A stretch of DNA of 64,000 nucleotides. Origin: Phaseolus vulgaris (Eukaryota; Streptophyta; Magnoliopsida; Fabales; Fabaceae). Positions within the stretch are counted from its first letter, which is position 1; every line of letters begins with the position of its first letter. The position numbers and the translations under genes are program-made. The DNA lies in contig NC_023759.2 of assembly GCF_000499845.2 (NCBI RefSeq), forward strand, positions 24,639,500 through 24,703,499. Direction: 5' to 3'. This document shows, in pieces, positions 1-11,307 of the stretch. The notes under the pieces were generated by a model. The model made no database searches. It worked only from the letters and a program-made list of their open reading frames with translations, and was not told where the DNA came from.

Positions 1-74
1 CCTGGGGGCCAAGTACAACTCCGCTCGCCTCATCAAGGATGAATTTGATGTGGTGGCTCTGAAAAAATATATAG
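1..74 (+). pseudogene. 3' end of aORF-a exon 1, element A (partial)
   Basis: An open frame runs from the window edge to a clean donor (ATATAG|GTAGCT). The peptide ends in K-K-Y-I, matching the end of exon 1 in the other antisense ORFs (T-Y-F-G in B, D and J; E-K-Y-I in aORF-b). The donor splits a codon after its first base, the same phase as in B and D. The Transposase_28-like part lies left of the window. The strand is opposite to element A gag-pol. Function unknown. Confidence 0.7.
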
Positions 75-189
75 GTAGCTCTTCTTGCACCTCTTAGGAT
101 ACTTGTCTCTTCTCATGCATGTTTTTATGTGTTTTTTGACTTACTTGCATAACTTGGCCAACTAACCCTTCCTTTTCTCGTCTATGCAG
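75..189 (+). other. Intron of element A antisense ORF
   Basis: A 115-nt GT-AG interval with a pyrimidine-rich 3' end (TCTATGCAG). It sits exactly where B (160 nt) and D (211 nt) have their coding intron. Splicing is inferred from position and phase, not from transcripts. Confidence 0.65.
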
Positions 190-1423
190 ACTCAATGTCG
201 GGGAAAGACAGGAGGCTGGCCTTGCTAGAGCCACCATTGCAGCCCCCCCTCTCTCGGTCGCGCCAGCTGAAGGCCCCGAGCAAGGGAGGAAAAGAAAAAG
301 ACTGGTGAAGGCTTCTACTTCACTCGCTGCTGCTGCTGCTGCCTCGACTGAAGAGGAAAGTTCTGACTCTCCTTTTGTACACCGCCAGAGGAAGATGCCA
401 GTGGTCGAGGGGGCTTCGTCTCTCCAGCCTGGAGAGATCGAGGTGGTGGAAGTAGAGGAAGGGTCTCCCCCACCTCCCTGTGCTCAACCTGCCTCAGAGC
501 CCACCTGCCTTCCTTCTCCATGCCAGCAGTTGCCTCCAACTTCTCAACTGCCATCTTCCCCCCCAGCAGGCCAATCACCTGGTCCATCTGCTCATCCTGC
601 TGGGCGTGCTTCTGCCCAAACTGGGGGTGCACCACCACCACTGCTGCCAATCTCTACCGCCACTGCTGAATGTGGTGGGTCCAGCTCGCGCCCAAGCGCT
701 TCTGGGGCCAGCCACGAGAACTTCAGCAGGGTCATCACCCTGGTTCGACAGCTCATAAGCAACCGGGAGCTCGTCGAATGGAATGGTGATGAGGTGGACA
801 TGCACCTGGCCAAGCAGGTAGTGCTCTCTCTGGAGTTTTCCACCCAGCATCGCAAGCAACTAGCCCTGGAGAAGAGGGTGAAGGATCTTGAGCACGACAA
901 GGAGTCACTGCGAAGTGACTTCGAAGCTGCCCAAGGGTCTGTAGAGCTGATGCGAGGCATGGTGGAGAAAGCTAGGAGGGAGTACCTAGCGCAGGTCCAA
1001 GAGACCATCAAGACGGAGATCTTGATGGGGCAGACTGTTAGCTCTTTGGACTGCGCGGTGGTGGAGCTACGGGCCGAGACCTCCTCCCTACGCCAACTGA
1101 ATTCTCAACTAGTGGGGGAGCTCGAGTCCACCAAAGAAGCAGCTGCTGCTGGAGAGAAGAGACTTCAGGAGGTGGTAGGCAAACTGTCTGAAGCTGCCTC
1201 CTCCCTTGCTGCCGTTACCACTGAGAGAGATGCTGCGGAGGCCTCAAAGCAAAAACTGGAGGCGGAGAAGGCTGATTTGATGAACGTGGGTGCTGATGCC
1301 CTTACTGATGGATTCGAGCTAGCACTCGAGCAAATCAAATGCGTTCTCCCAGACCTGGACCTCTCGCAGTTCAGCATCTATCACGAAGTGGTGGATGGAA
1401 AGCTCATCCCTCCTGCCCCATAA
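190..1423 (+). pseudogene. aORF-a exon 2 (coiled-coil part), element A, antisense to gag-pol
   Basis: Second exon of the extra antisense gene. The open frame from 305 encodes about 370 residues: a Ser/Pro-rich acidic stretch, then a long heptad-rich coiled coil from about residue 180 to 330, then a C-terminus with E-V-V-D-G-K-L-I-P. The first codons after the acceptor align with the B and D exon starts (S-M-S-G-K-D-R-R versus S-V-M-G-A-S-K-R) but are in a different frame from the rest. A single-base frameshift between about 215 and 300 is therefore likely. A basic R-K-R-K-R-L-V-K stretch just before 305 looks like a nuclear localisation signal. Function is not known; the coiled coil suggests self-association. 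Confidence 0.7.
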
Positions 1424-2393
1424 ACTTTTCTCTTTCTTGTAAATTTCCACTTCTGCACCACTTTCCTTAGAACTCAAAATTTGTATAAAACTTGGTTATG
1501 AAGATAAACTCTCAATTTGTATGAGCTTCTTCTCTTGTATTTTTTCTTGAGTTTCACCTTTCTTTACGCACGCGACTAACTGTTAGCTAGCTTAGGTTCA
1601 GCGCGATCTTGAGCTTTGTCTTTCACTTTGCGCAGGACTAAGTGTTAACCAGCTTAGGCTTAGCGCGATCTGCCTCCCTTGTTCTTGGCCTCTACTTGAT
1701 CACGACTAGCTACTCCCTTAGCCTTGTGTTTAACAGTTCTTGTGCGCTGCTTTGCACCACTAACCAATCACTGACGACTCATCAGTGATCGTTCTTCGAT
1801 CTTCACCTAGCTTCTCTGTCGCTCTAGCGCTAAGTGCATAGAGAACCTTGACATCGATCGCTCGAGGTGATGCCTTGCTTTGGGGAAATAAAAGTGTTTA
1901 TCGCTAACCCCTCTTACTTTCCCCAAGGTCATCACCCTTCGGGGCGTTGAGTCATTCATTCCCTGCCTCACTCCTGGGGTGAGAAGGGTTTCGGACTAAG
2001 AGCTTTACTTGGCCAATATTGGTGCATGCCAAGCGGGTAAGGACATTTTGTCAAAACCTTTCCTTTCCCTCCCTTGGTCTTACTAGCACCCCTGGCTTTT
2101 CAAACCTTTAACTGCTTGCGCTCACACCTGGGGTGAGGAAGACTTAGATCGGTGCCAGTACTTGCGCCTAGGGCAAGTAGGGCCTAACCAATCACCTGCA
2201 CTTGCACCTGGGGCAAGGAGGACTTTAACTTTAATACTTGAGCACACTTGATATGCTGGAAATTTTTTCTTTAATTGGGTGGCCTCGTTAAAAACCCTCC
2301 TTAGGGAAAAGAGTGCCCCCTTGTCTGTTCAACTGTTTCCACCACATACAAAGCATGTATCTTTTAGCGCGAGAACGCCATTACTGTACAACT
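1424..2393. repeat. Convergence region of element A: repeats and four small hairpins
   Basis: Non-coding DNA between the ends of the antisense ORF and gag-pol, which point toward each other. It holds two copies of a roughly 60-bp unit around 1565-1670 (core CAGCTTAGGCTTAGCGCGAT in the second). Four 17-bp hairpins follow, each a 5-bp stem with a 7-nt loop: 1967-1983, 2121-2137, 2161-2177 and 2201-2217. The stems are CTCAC/GTGAG in two and CTTGC/GCAAG in two. No coding potential seen. Confidence 0.75.
2276..2324 (-). terminator. Conserved T-rich block with short GC stem at the gag-pol 3' side (element A)
   Basis: On the gag-pol strand it reads: G-rich start, CTCTTTTCCCT, AAGG, AGGGTTTTTAA, then GAGGCCACCC. 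CCCT and AGGG can pair. The block recurs at the same place in F (24358-24408), D (49357-49404) and E (32177-32226). A role in 3'-end formation or in separating convergent transcripts is inference. Confidence 0.45.
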
Positions 2394-5300
2394 TTAACTG
2401 AAATAAAATTTTAAATGGGTGGCGTTCCACGTTCTGGGGATTGCTCCTCCCTCCAAAGTCTCTAGGCGATAGGCTCCGTTCTCCAATGTCTCCACCACTC
2501 TGTACGGGTCTGTCCACTTTGGGGACAACTTGTTCTGCATGTCATTCTGATGCGCCTTTCTCATCACCAGATCACCTTCTTGGAAGCGCCTGAGCCTCAC
2601 TTTAGAGTTGTGCCTCCGCTCTACTCTTCTCTTTACGGCTTCAGCACTGACTCTAGCTTCTTCTCGCACTTCGTCTAGCAGGTCTAGATTCACCTTACGT
2701 TCTTCATTGGACTCTTCAGCGATGAAGTTCAAGAATCTGGGGGAGCTCTCCTGTATCTCCACGGGAATCATGGCGTCTGTCCCATAGACAAGGCTGAAGG
2801 GCATCTCATGGGTGCTGGACTGCGGGGTGGTATGATAAGACCATACAATTCTAGGGACCTCCTCTGCCCAGCCTCCTTTGGCCTTGTCTAGTCTTCGCTT
2901 CAACCCCCTGAGCAGTACTCGATTTGCTGACTCCACCTGCCCATTGGTTTGTGGGTGTTCCACTGAAGCGAAAACCTGCTGTATTTTTAACTCTTCACAC
3001 ATCTTCCTCAGCTGATGACTCGTGAACTGGGTGCCATTGTCGGAGACCAACCTCTTGGGTATTCCGAAACGGCAGACGATGTTCCTCCAGACGAAATGCT
3101 CGACTTTCTGTACGGTGATGTGTGCGACCGGTTCTGCCTCCACCCACTTGGTGAAGTACTCGATGGCCACGATGAGAAACTTCATCTGCCTTATCGCCAG
3201 GGGAAAAGGTCCTAGGATGTCGATTCCCCATGTGTGGAATGGCCACGGGCTATGGATGGACCTCAACTCCTCAGGGGGTGCCTTGTGCCAGTCTGCATGC
3301 AGTTGACACTGTTTGCATCGCTGAGCAAACCTTATGCAATCTTCCTTCAGCTTTGGCCAGTAGTACCCCGCGCGGAGTACTCTATTTGCCAAAGCGCGAC
3401 CACCTACGTGGCTTCCGCACACCCCCTCGTGCAGCTCAGACATGAGTCTGGTGCATTGCTCGCTGTGCACACAGATCTGCACAGGGTGAGAAAATCCAAA
3501 TCTAAAGAGGTTTCCATCTATTAGAGTAAACTTACTTGAACTCCTCTTTATCCTTTTTGCCTCTGCCACGTCGAGCGGGAGTACACCATCTTCTAGGTAC
3601 AACTGGTATGGCGTCATCCAGGTGTCGGGTTCCTTCTCCGCATGGACCTCCATCGACTCATCGGTCTTCGACGGTCGCGATCTCACCCTCGGTGCTCTCA
3701 GCGTTTCTTGGGTCAACGACCGATGACCGATCGTTAGACGCTCCATTGATTTGCACACATGGAATACCTGATTATCCGACACGAACGCTCGCGGTACCTT
3801 CAAGGTCTCCTGAATGACAGTCCTCTGCTTCCCCCCTTTGCCTGAGCTGGCCAGCTTGGCAAGCAGGTCTGCTCTGGCATTTTGCTCTCTTGGCACATGT
3901 ACCAATTCGAATTCGGTAAAGGACGTCTTCAGGAGCAGTACATACTCCAGGTAGGCTGCCATCTGGGGATTCTTTGCTTGGAACTCCCCTGTAACCTGCC
4001 CGGTGACCAGCAAAGAGTCGCTTTTGGCCAGCAGATTTCTTGCTCCCATTTCTCTTGCTAACAACATTCCTGCGATCAGGGCTTCATACTCCGCCTGATT
4101 GTTGCTAGCTTTGAAGGCAAAGCGGAGGGACTGCTCGATCAGTACCCCGTTTGGGCCTTCCAGAATGACTCCAGCGCCACTCCCCTGCTGATTAGAGGAA
4201 CCGTCCACCGATAATACCCATCGGAAATCTAATCCTTCTGCAGATGTCGCGATCGACGACAACTCGACTACAAAGTCTGCGAACACCTGCCCCTTGATCG
4301 GTCCTCGGGGCTCGTACTGGATGTCAAACTCTGATAATTCCACCGCCCATTTGACCATCCTGCCTGCTATGTCAGGTTTCTTCAACACGTTCTGGATGGG
4401 CAGATCAGTCATCACCACCACTGTGAAGTTGTGGAAGTAATGCCTGAGTCTTCTGGCTGAAAACACCACTGCCAGGGCAGCCTTCTCGAGGGCCTGGTAC
4501 CTTGTTTCAGGGCCTTGCAGCACCTTACTCACGAAGTAAACAGGCCTCTGGGTCTGGTCTTGCTCTTGCACCAGGACTGAGCTGACTGCTCTCTCCGTCA
4601 CAGCGAAATATAGACGAAGAGGGATGCCTACCTGGGGTTTTCGCAAGACTGGTGGGCTCACCAGATACTCCTTTAGCTTGATGAAGGCCTCCTCGCACTC
4701 CTGTGTCCAGAGGAATCTGCTGTTGCGTTTAAGACACTGGAAGTATGGATGACCCTTCTCCCCTCCAGCGGACATAAACCGGGACAAAGCTGCCAAGCCT
4801 CCGGTGAGTTGTTGCACCTCCTTCACCGTCGTTGGGCTCCTCATTGCCACGATTGCCGCACACTTCTCGGGGTTAGCTTCGATTCCCCGCTCTGTTAAGA
4901 GGAAACCCAAGAACATCCCAGCCTCCACACCAAAGATACATTTCTCAGGGTTGAGCTTCAGCCTGTACTTGGCAATGGTGGTGAATAGCTCTTCCAGATC
5001 AGCTGCATGATGTTTCTTCTCTTGGGACGTAACCACCATGTCATCTACATAAGCATGTACGTTCCTTCCCAGCATGGGCGAGAGTACCCTATCCATGAGC
5101 CGCTGATAGGTAGCCCCCGCGTTCTTTAACCCGAATGGCATGACCTTGTAGCAGTAGCAAGACCGTTCCGTCATAAACGCGGTCTTGCACTCATCCATGG
5201 GGTGCATCCTGATCTGGTTGTACCCTGAAAAAGCATCCAAAAAGCTGAGTAGCTTTCCCCCCGATGCGCTATCAACTAGGGCATGTATACTGGGTAAAGG

Positions 5301-7733
5301 GTAAGAATCCTTGGGGCACGCCTTGTTGAGGTCAGTGAAGTCCACGCACATTCTCCACTTGCCGCTTGCCTTCTGAACCAGCACCACATTCGCTAGCCAC
5401 TCGGGGTACTGGATCTCTCTTATGTGCCCTGCAGCAAGGAGCTTCTGCACTTCGTCGTGGATCACCTTCCTCTTCTCTTCGTTGAATTTCCTTCGCCTTT
5501 GTCGCACATGTCGAACCTTGGGATCCATCGACAGACGATGGCAAAGGAAATCGGGGTCGATTCCTGGCATGTCGAATGCTGACCATGCGAAGGCATTCAT
5601 GTGTTTCTCAATCCCACCCACGATCAGCCTTCGCTCTTCTTCAACGAGGGATCCCCCTAATTTGAATTTTTTCCCCCCGATGTCCACTTCGACCCATCCT
5701 TCAGCTGGGCGGGGCCTTCTCTCACTGGCGATGACCGCCCTCGCGATCCCTGACTCGCGAGGAGCGATCGCGCCTTCCTCTTCTTCTTCAACTTGGGCTA
5801 CCTGGGAGCCCCCCACCGCAGCATTCTCCATCCTCTGAGCGCCCTGTGTCTCCCTAACCACCGATCGCTCTCCGCGCGAACCTGGTGGTGGTTTCGTAGT
5901 GACGTGGCAAACACTTCTCTTCTGCTTCAGGCTGTTCTCATAACAGCGTCTTGCCTCAGCCTGATCCGACTTGATGGTTATCACGTTTCCCTCCATCGAT
6001 GGCAGTTTCAACTTCATGTGCCTCGTTGATGGTATTGCGCCCAACCTATTGAGTGTTGGCCTACCCAACAAAATGGTGTACGCAGAAGGGGCGTTCACCA
6101 CCAGGTACTTTATCTTTTCAGTGCGGGCTGTCGTTCCGTCAGTGAACGTTGTCCTCAGCTCAATGTATCCACGCACCTCTACCTGATCTCCTGCAAAACT
6201 GTAGAGACACCCGGTATATGGCCTCAGCTGATCAGGGGACAACTGTAACTTGTTGAATGTTGGCCAGAACATGACGTCTGCCGAGCTCCCTTGATCTACG
6301 AGTACTCTGTGCACTCGTCTTCCCGCTGTGATGAGAGAAATGACCACAGGGTCATTGTCGTGCGGGACAACGTCCCGTAGATCAGCTTTCCTGAAGATAA
6401 TGTCTACTTCAGGGTAATGACTCTCATTTACCGCATCTACCGCCATCACCGATCGAGCGTATCTCCTTCTTTGTGACGCAGTGCATCCCCCACCAGAAAA
6501 GCCTCCCGCGATGGTTTGCACTTCCCCGTGCACAGGGACTTCATGCTGCTGTTCTCCAGTCTGGGATCCTGACGCGCGATCACCTTGCGGCTCACGCAGG
6601 TAATCTGCTAGGAAACCAGACTTCACCAACTGCGCCAGTTGGTGCCCCAACGCTAAACAGGAGTGAAGTGTGTGGCCAAAGGCCTGGTGAAACTCACACC
6701 ACTCGTTCTTCTTTCTACCCAGTACCTTATCAGTTTTCTCCGGTACTCGTAGTCTTGCTGCTACAGCGGGAAGGGCGATGAGGTCCGCCAATCCCACCAT
6801 GAAGTTGTATCTTGGGGGTGCGTTATTCTCCCTTGCACGCCCCCTGCTCTGCTCTTTGCCTGGTGCATAGGGACGAGGTTTTTCCCGCACCTTTTTCCCC
6901 TCCTTGGCTTCATACACCCTTGCTTGCTGTGGTTTTCCTGGTCCACCACGCGGCCTCGGTGGTGCAGCACTTCCCCTCTTCTCAGAAACCTCTGTTTCTG
7001 CCACTATGTGCGCCACCGCACGTCGTCAGATCTCTGCAAAGGTGCTGGGATGGTTCCTGATGAGAGACTCGCTGAAGGGGCCAGACAGCACTCCCTTCTT
7101 AAATGCGTGCACCAGCATATCTTCATCTTTGCTGGGCAGTCTAACCACTTGTGCTCCAAAGCGGTTGAGGTAGTCTTTCAGCGACTCACCCTGGTACTGA
7201 CGCACGTCGAACAAGTCGTATGACACCACTGCAAGTGCTTTGTTGACGATATATTGCTCAGTGAAGAGCTTTGAAAACTGAGAGAAAGACGTGATATGCC
7301 CTTCTGGTAAACTCACGAACCACTCCATGGCGATTCCGCTCAATGTGCTCATGAACATTTTGCAGTACACAGCGTCTGAGCCCCCAGACAACATCATCTG
7401 GGTGTGGAATGTCGTCAGATGCGCCTCCGGGTCTTCTACCCCCTTGAACGACGCTTTTACCCCCACCAGGTTGTGAGGCACCATGGTTCCCATGATTTCA
7501 GGGGAGAATGGCATGGGGAAGGCTCTTGGTGGTGACGGCTGCCTACCCATCCTTTCGTCTACCACGTGTTCCCTCTGCGCCTGCAACGTCCTTCTAAACT
7601 CTTCGTTGACGCGATTCAGCTCGTCGTTCCTACTTTGCGACGCAACCAACTTTGTCTGCATCCTTTCTTGTTCAGCCTTTAACGCCGCGGCGTTATCCTG
7701 CAGCGTGCGCACCATCTCCAGGACCTGCGCCAT
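2394..7733 (-). pseudogene. gag-pol polyprotein, Ty3/gypsy Tat lineage (element A)
   Basis: A single frame of about 1780 codons on the minus strand. Order: N-terminal coiled coil (7733-7560); gag capsid region; CHHC knuckle (C-x2-H-x4-H-x4-C, near 6660-6700); aspartic protease with D-Q-G-S-S (near 6283-6303); RT with Y-V-D-D-M (near 5040-5060); RNase H with D-L-P-I-Q; a second, archaeal-type RNase H starting V-D-G-S-S-N (near 4195-4215) and ending A-R-A-D-L-L-A-K-L-A; integrase with H/C zinc region (near 3300-3435), D in I-D-I-L-G-P, D in D-N-G-T-Q-F and E in N-G-Q-V-E-S; then a K-W-T-x-P tail. The double RNase H is diagnostic of the Tat group. TGA at 7026-7028 replaces an expected Arg (CGA). 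An upstream ATG at 7788-7790 would be the natural start, but TAA at 7773-7775 cuts it off. Confidence 0.95.
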
Positions 7734-7863
7734 TGTCACAGCTCCTTCGTCAGCAGATGGCGCAGGTGATGGTTATCTGTTCCTTGGCATCTTTCCTTAT
7801 CAAAGAAGTTGGTAAAACTCTGGTAAGCTTCGAAACTTGTGTGTATATGGGACCACGATTCAC

Positions 7864-7885
7864 TCGAGCCCCACGGTGGGCGCCA
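7864..7885 (-). other. Primer binding site, tRNA-Lys(CTT) (element A)
   Basis: As I recall the plant tRNA-Lys(CTT) 3' end, this 22-nt stretch (TCGAGCCCCACGGTGGGCG plus CCA on the plus strand) matches it without mismatch. It lies two bases inside the LTR end at 7888, so minus-strand cDNA of element A would be primed here. An exact alignment to a tRNA set would confirm the isoacceptor. Confidence 0.85.
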
Positions 7886-7887
7886 AA

Positions 7888-9053
7888 TGATCCTGCCGGC
7901 AACTCGAACGTGGAGGAATCGCTTCGTAGCACTCTCTGCCCTGTCTACGCAACTGCGTCTTCTGCAGAATCACCCTCAGAACCTTCTCTTGATGCTCCAA
8001 ACGTGACCTGCAAAACACACAGACGGCGCCTCTAGCGGCCGTTTTCACTCCGACGATCAAGTTAGTCCACAGAACCACCAAAGATGAGAAAACTAGCAGT
8101 GTGTGTGAAAAACTCTTGCTCTCTTTTTTCTCGTCCCCCTCATCTCTCCCTGATTCCCCCCTTTTATGTCTCTCTCTCTGTTTCTGGGCATAACAGAATT
8201 CTGTTATGCTTTTCTGTCATGTGTCAGAACCCTGTTATGCTTTTCAGAGACAGTGTACCTGCAGAATCAGTAGTGAGAGCGTGAGAGTCTGTGCATGTCT
8301 GCGCGTCTCTGCGCTTGGCTGCGCTTGTCTGTACCCTTAGTGGTACGGAGTGCACTTTTGTCTGGACCGCACCCCTCTCAGATGATGACACGTGGAGGCC
8401 TGCAACTCACATCTAACCACACACGTGTCACTTACTGGAAGGGCTCTAGCGCTTCTCTTTGTGTGCCTAAGTTACGCCCTTGCGGAGTAACTTAGGATAT
8501 TTCTCTCACCCGGGAAAACCGCATACTCTTAGGAGAACGTCAGGTGTGGCTGGTCTAGGCACACTCACCAAACGTTGCTCCCTGCGTATACAACTTACCC
8601 TTCACGGTGCCACGCACGTAATGGGTTGAGGGAATCACCGATCACTAACTGGTTTACTAGTTCCCTGAGGCCACTCTCGTGCATGATTCCCTGAGATGTG
8701 CTCATGCGAGGTCTATGCGTAACGCTCTCGCTGGGAACCTCAGTCCCAGTTTAACTGCGTGTAACACGAGACCCCGATGACAATGCACCCGATGACTGAT
8801 CAGTGCTTATTTGTTTCTCGCGTTCTGCCCCCAAGCGTTAGTCTGAGAACTGGTCTGTTGGTTGCCACTTGGCTGCTGACCACCGATCACCATTCTGGAT
8901 GATCTGTCCCCTGACCTTTCTACCGCCTGATCTGTCGGTGGTCACCTGGTCACTGACCCCCGATCACCGCCCTTGGTCCACGTGTCACCCTGCGAGTGGT
9001 CCACGTGGTTCTCTGCTGCTGACGTCATCGACTACCGATGACCGATCGGATCA
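7888..9053 (-). repeat. LTR, A type (5' LTR of element A)
   Basis: 1166 bp bounded by TGATC...GATCA. It matches, in reverse, the solo LTR at 17620-18811. A TATA-like ATAAAAG lies near 8161-8167 (minus strand). A GC-rich block with a CGGCCG core near 8036-8062 is shared with the other LTR families. It is unusual in having a PBS on its downstream side and a PPT on its upstream side. Confidence 0.88.
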
Positions 9054-9178
9054 CAAGGCCCCCCAGTCTCGAGTCGTGAACTCGTTCTCGGCGAAGAGAC
9101 TAAGTGGTCGTGCCCTCAGTCCACGTGGCAAGTGGGGCCGCATCACGTGCCACCTCACGTGCTGCTTCTTTAACAAAA
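9054..9178 (-). mobile_element. PPT and adjoining internal fragment of a second A-like element
   Basis: On the minus strand the polypurine tract GACTGGGGGGCCTTG directly abuts the TG of the LTR, the arrangement at a 3' LTR. The next ~110 bp resemble the PPT-proximal DNA of other copies, including a G-box (CCACGTGG, 9121-9128). Similarity stops near 9178, where element B begins. Confidence 0.7.
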
Positions 9179-10363
9179 TATTGATGCCAGGGTTCTCGCA
9201 GGACGCCTGAGTCAGAGCCTCTTGGAAGCCCTCTTCAAACGCGCCCGCCATCTCCCCAGTCAATTCTCGGACCTCCCCTTCTAGTTCCGCAACCCTAGAG
9301 TCCTTGGATATCACCTGCTTCTCCAGAAATTCCTTCTCCACGTGGAGCTTGTTAGCCTCGGCTTGGAGAAGGCTCAAGGTTTCGACCTTCGCAGCCAAGG
9401 TGTCCTCTCTCTCACCTAGCTTCTGCCTCCAAGCAGCATCCAGTTCTTCAAGTTTTCTCAGCTGCACTTCGGAGGCAAGAGCCGCCTCTTGAAGGCCAAT
9501 GTTTTGAATTTGGTAGGAGGTGAGCTGGGCCAGTTGATCGACATGCGCCTGTTCGAGTTCGCGCGCGTACGCCTCAGCTCCCTCCCTGCCCTCGTGGGCC
9601 TGTTTTAGCAAGGATTGGGAAGCTTCCTCCTTGAGCACCCAGTTTTGTTTCTCTTCTTTCAACGCTCCCACTTCTTGTCTCAGTTTGCGGAGAACCTCCC
9701 TCCCCTTAATAGCGCTTCGAGCCTGGGTGCGCCACTTGAGAGCCACCGCCAGGAATGCCCCCATATAGTAAGGCATGCCTCCCCCCTTGTGAGGATCAGT
9801 CGGCGACATCCCCTTAGTGAAACCCTGCGTCAACTCCCTATGGATGGGGCGAGGAATGCGGGGCTTTCGAGAAGTTGAAGCTGGAGCTGATGCAGGAGGG
9901 GCAGAGCCAGAAGCCTCAGCTGCGTCATGAAGCGGTAATGGCGAGGGCGGGGGAACTGAATCAATCCTTTCCTCTCGTTCCTCGTGGGTAGGTGGAGGTG
10001 GAGGTGATGTGGCACTTGGCGGATCGTCCCTAAGAGAGCTCCCACCACCAGAAGACGCAACTGTCAAGACAGGAACGCCCGTAGCCCTCCTCTTACTGGA
10101 AACCAAGGCGACGCCCGAATCTTCACTGTCAGAATCTACCACCAGCACCCTCTTCCCTTTGTTGGGGCGTGCTGGGGCAGGGGTCGACGCCATGGCCAAT
10201 GGTACTGCGGCAATGGGAGAAGGAGAGGCGGACGGAGGAGGAGTCGGCAGGGAAGCGACGGTTGGCACGGCAGGGGTAACCGCGTCTCCACCCTCTTTGG
10301 CGGACCTTGCCTTCTTCAGGAATTTGGCAAGGGCGAGTCGCCTTGACGAAGTCATCACTGAAC
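9179..10363 (-). CDS. aORF-a exon 2, element B (3'-truncated)
   Basis: Second exon of the antisense gene of element B. It starts at acceptor TGTAG|GTTCAG and continues the codon left open by exon 1. It encodes about 390 residues: a Ser/Ala/Pro-rich N-terminal part with basic K-G-K-R and S-K-R-R clusters, then a conserved G-G-G-M-P-Y-Y-M-G-A-F-L-A-V-A-L-x-W block, then a coiled coil rich in Glu, Lys, Leu and Gln. It ends in Q-E-A-L-T-Q-A-S-C-E-N-P-G-I-N, where D continues to V-V-D-G-K-V-V-P; here the final ~20 residues are lost at the 9178 junction. The open frame runs on to 9051 through unrelated DNA, giving a chimeric tail. No stop or frameshift is seen before the junction. Confidence 0.8.
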
Positions 10364-10523
10364 CTACAGCAGCGAGAATAACAGAGCACAGATCAATTCA
10401 GATATAGCAGAAAGGGAGTATTTATAGCTAAACGCATACAGATAACCATAGGGTTTCAAGCGGAGCAAGCAAGTTCGTATAACCACGACAGTTCGTGCAG
10501 TATAAACGAGCAGGAGCAGATAC
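10364..10523 (-). other. Coding intron of element B aORF-a
   Basis: 160-nt GT-AG interval: donor TTCG|GTATCT, acceptor TGTAG|GTTCAG. It is a phase-1 intron, at the same place as the 211-nt intron of D. Predicted from paired exon similarity. Confidence 0.7.
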
Positions 10524-11307
10524 CGAAGTAGGTGGAGAGTCCGTGGGCATTGAACTCATTGGCGATCAGCTTGGCAGTATCGAAGACTACCCCAAGCCCC
10601 GCCAAGGCTTTGCACACGTCCCGATCAGCGGGAGCAAGTTGGTCCAAGGCCAAGGCCTTCATTGTTATGGGCTTGTCAGTCCAGTATAAAGGAAAGCCGT
10701 CCAGGGCGGTAGGATCGTGCTTGGTTGCGCGTATTTTGAAAAACTTCCCTTTCCACCCTTTGAATGAATTCTGGAAGAGCGTGAGGATGATGCGCTCGGC
10801 GACGCCAGAGAAACTCATCCACAGGCTTTTCCCTTGTTTCTTTACCTCGAAAAAATGAAGAAAAACGTCCACGGAAGGAGGGACACCCAGATATCCACAA
10901 AGAATTTGAAACCCCCTTACGAAAGCCCAACTGTTGGGGTGAAGCTGGGCGGGGGCGGTGTTGATCTCGGTGAGCAGCTCCCTCTCGAAGGAAGTGAGAG
11001 GTAGACGCAACCCCACCCTTTTGAGTACCATTTGGTAAAGGAAGAAGAAGGGGTTTCCTCCAGTGTCCCTTGAGTCCCCGCAAACGAGTACCCCAGGTTT
11101 CACCCGGCATACCAAGACGTGGGAGTCGTGAGTTTTATGGAAAGCATTGAAGTTGTAAAGCGCGGGGTCCCCCCTGTGGGCCTCCGCGTCTTCGACGGAG
11201 TTTAGGGTGGAGCATTCGTCGAGGAGGTCATCGGGAGCCCAGTCATACTCATCTTTGTAGTAAAACCTAGGGAGCGGAGGAGGCGCGCTGGTCTTAGTTT
11301 TCGCCAT
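10524..11307 (-). CDS. aORF-a exon 1 with Transposase_28-like domain (element B)
   Basis: Intact 261-codon first exon from ATG at 11307. The N-terminus has W-A-P-D-D-L-L-D-E-C, followed by R-L-P-L-T-S-F-E-R-E-L-L, then A-P-A-Q-L-H-P-N-S-W-A-F, then S-V-D-V-F-L-H-F-F. This pattern resembles the plant 'putative gypsy type transposon' family (Transposase_28 style), whose function is unknown. It also has W-K-G-K-F-F and F-P-L-Y-W motifs. The gene lies on the strand opposite to B (plus-oriented, as PPT and 3' LTR show), so it is antisense. B's pol is missing. The same gene is in D, J and, with a different N-terminus, F. Confidence 0.85.

Noticed and set aside
7888..9053. Treating 7888-9053 as a solo LTR
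   Set aside because: It has a PBS and gag-pol on one side and a PPT on the other; the true solo LTR at 17620 has a target duplication.
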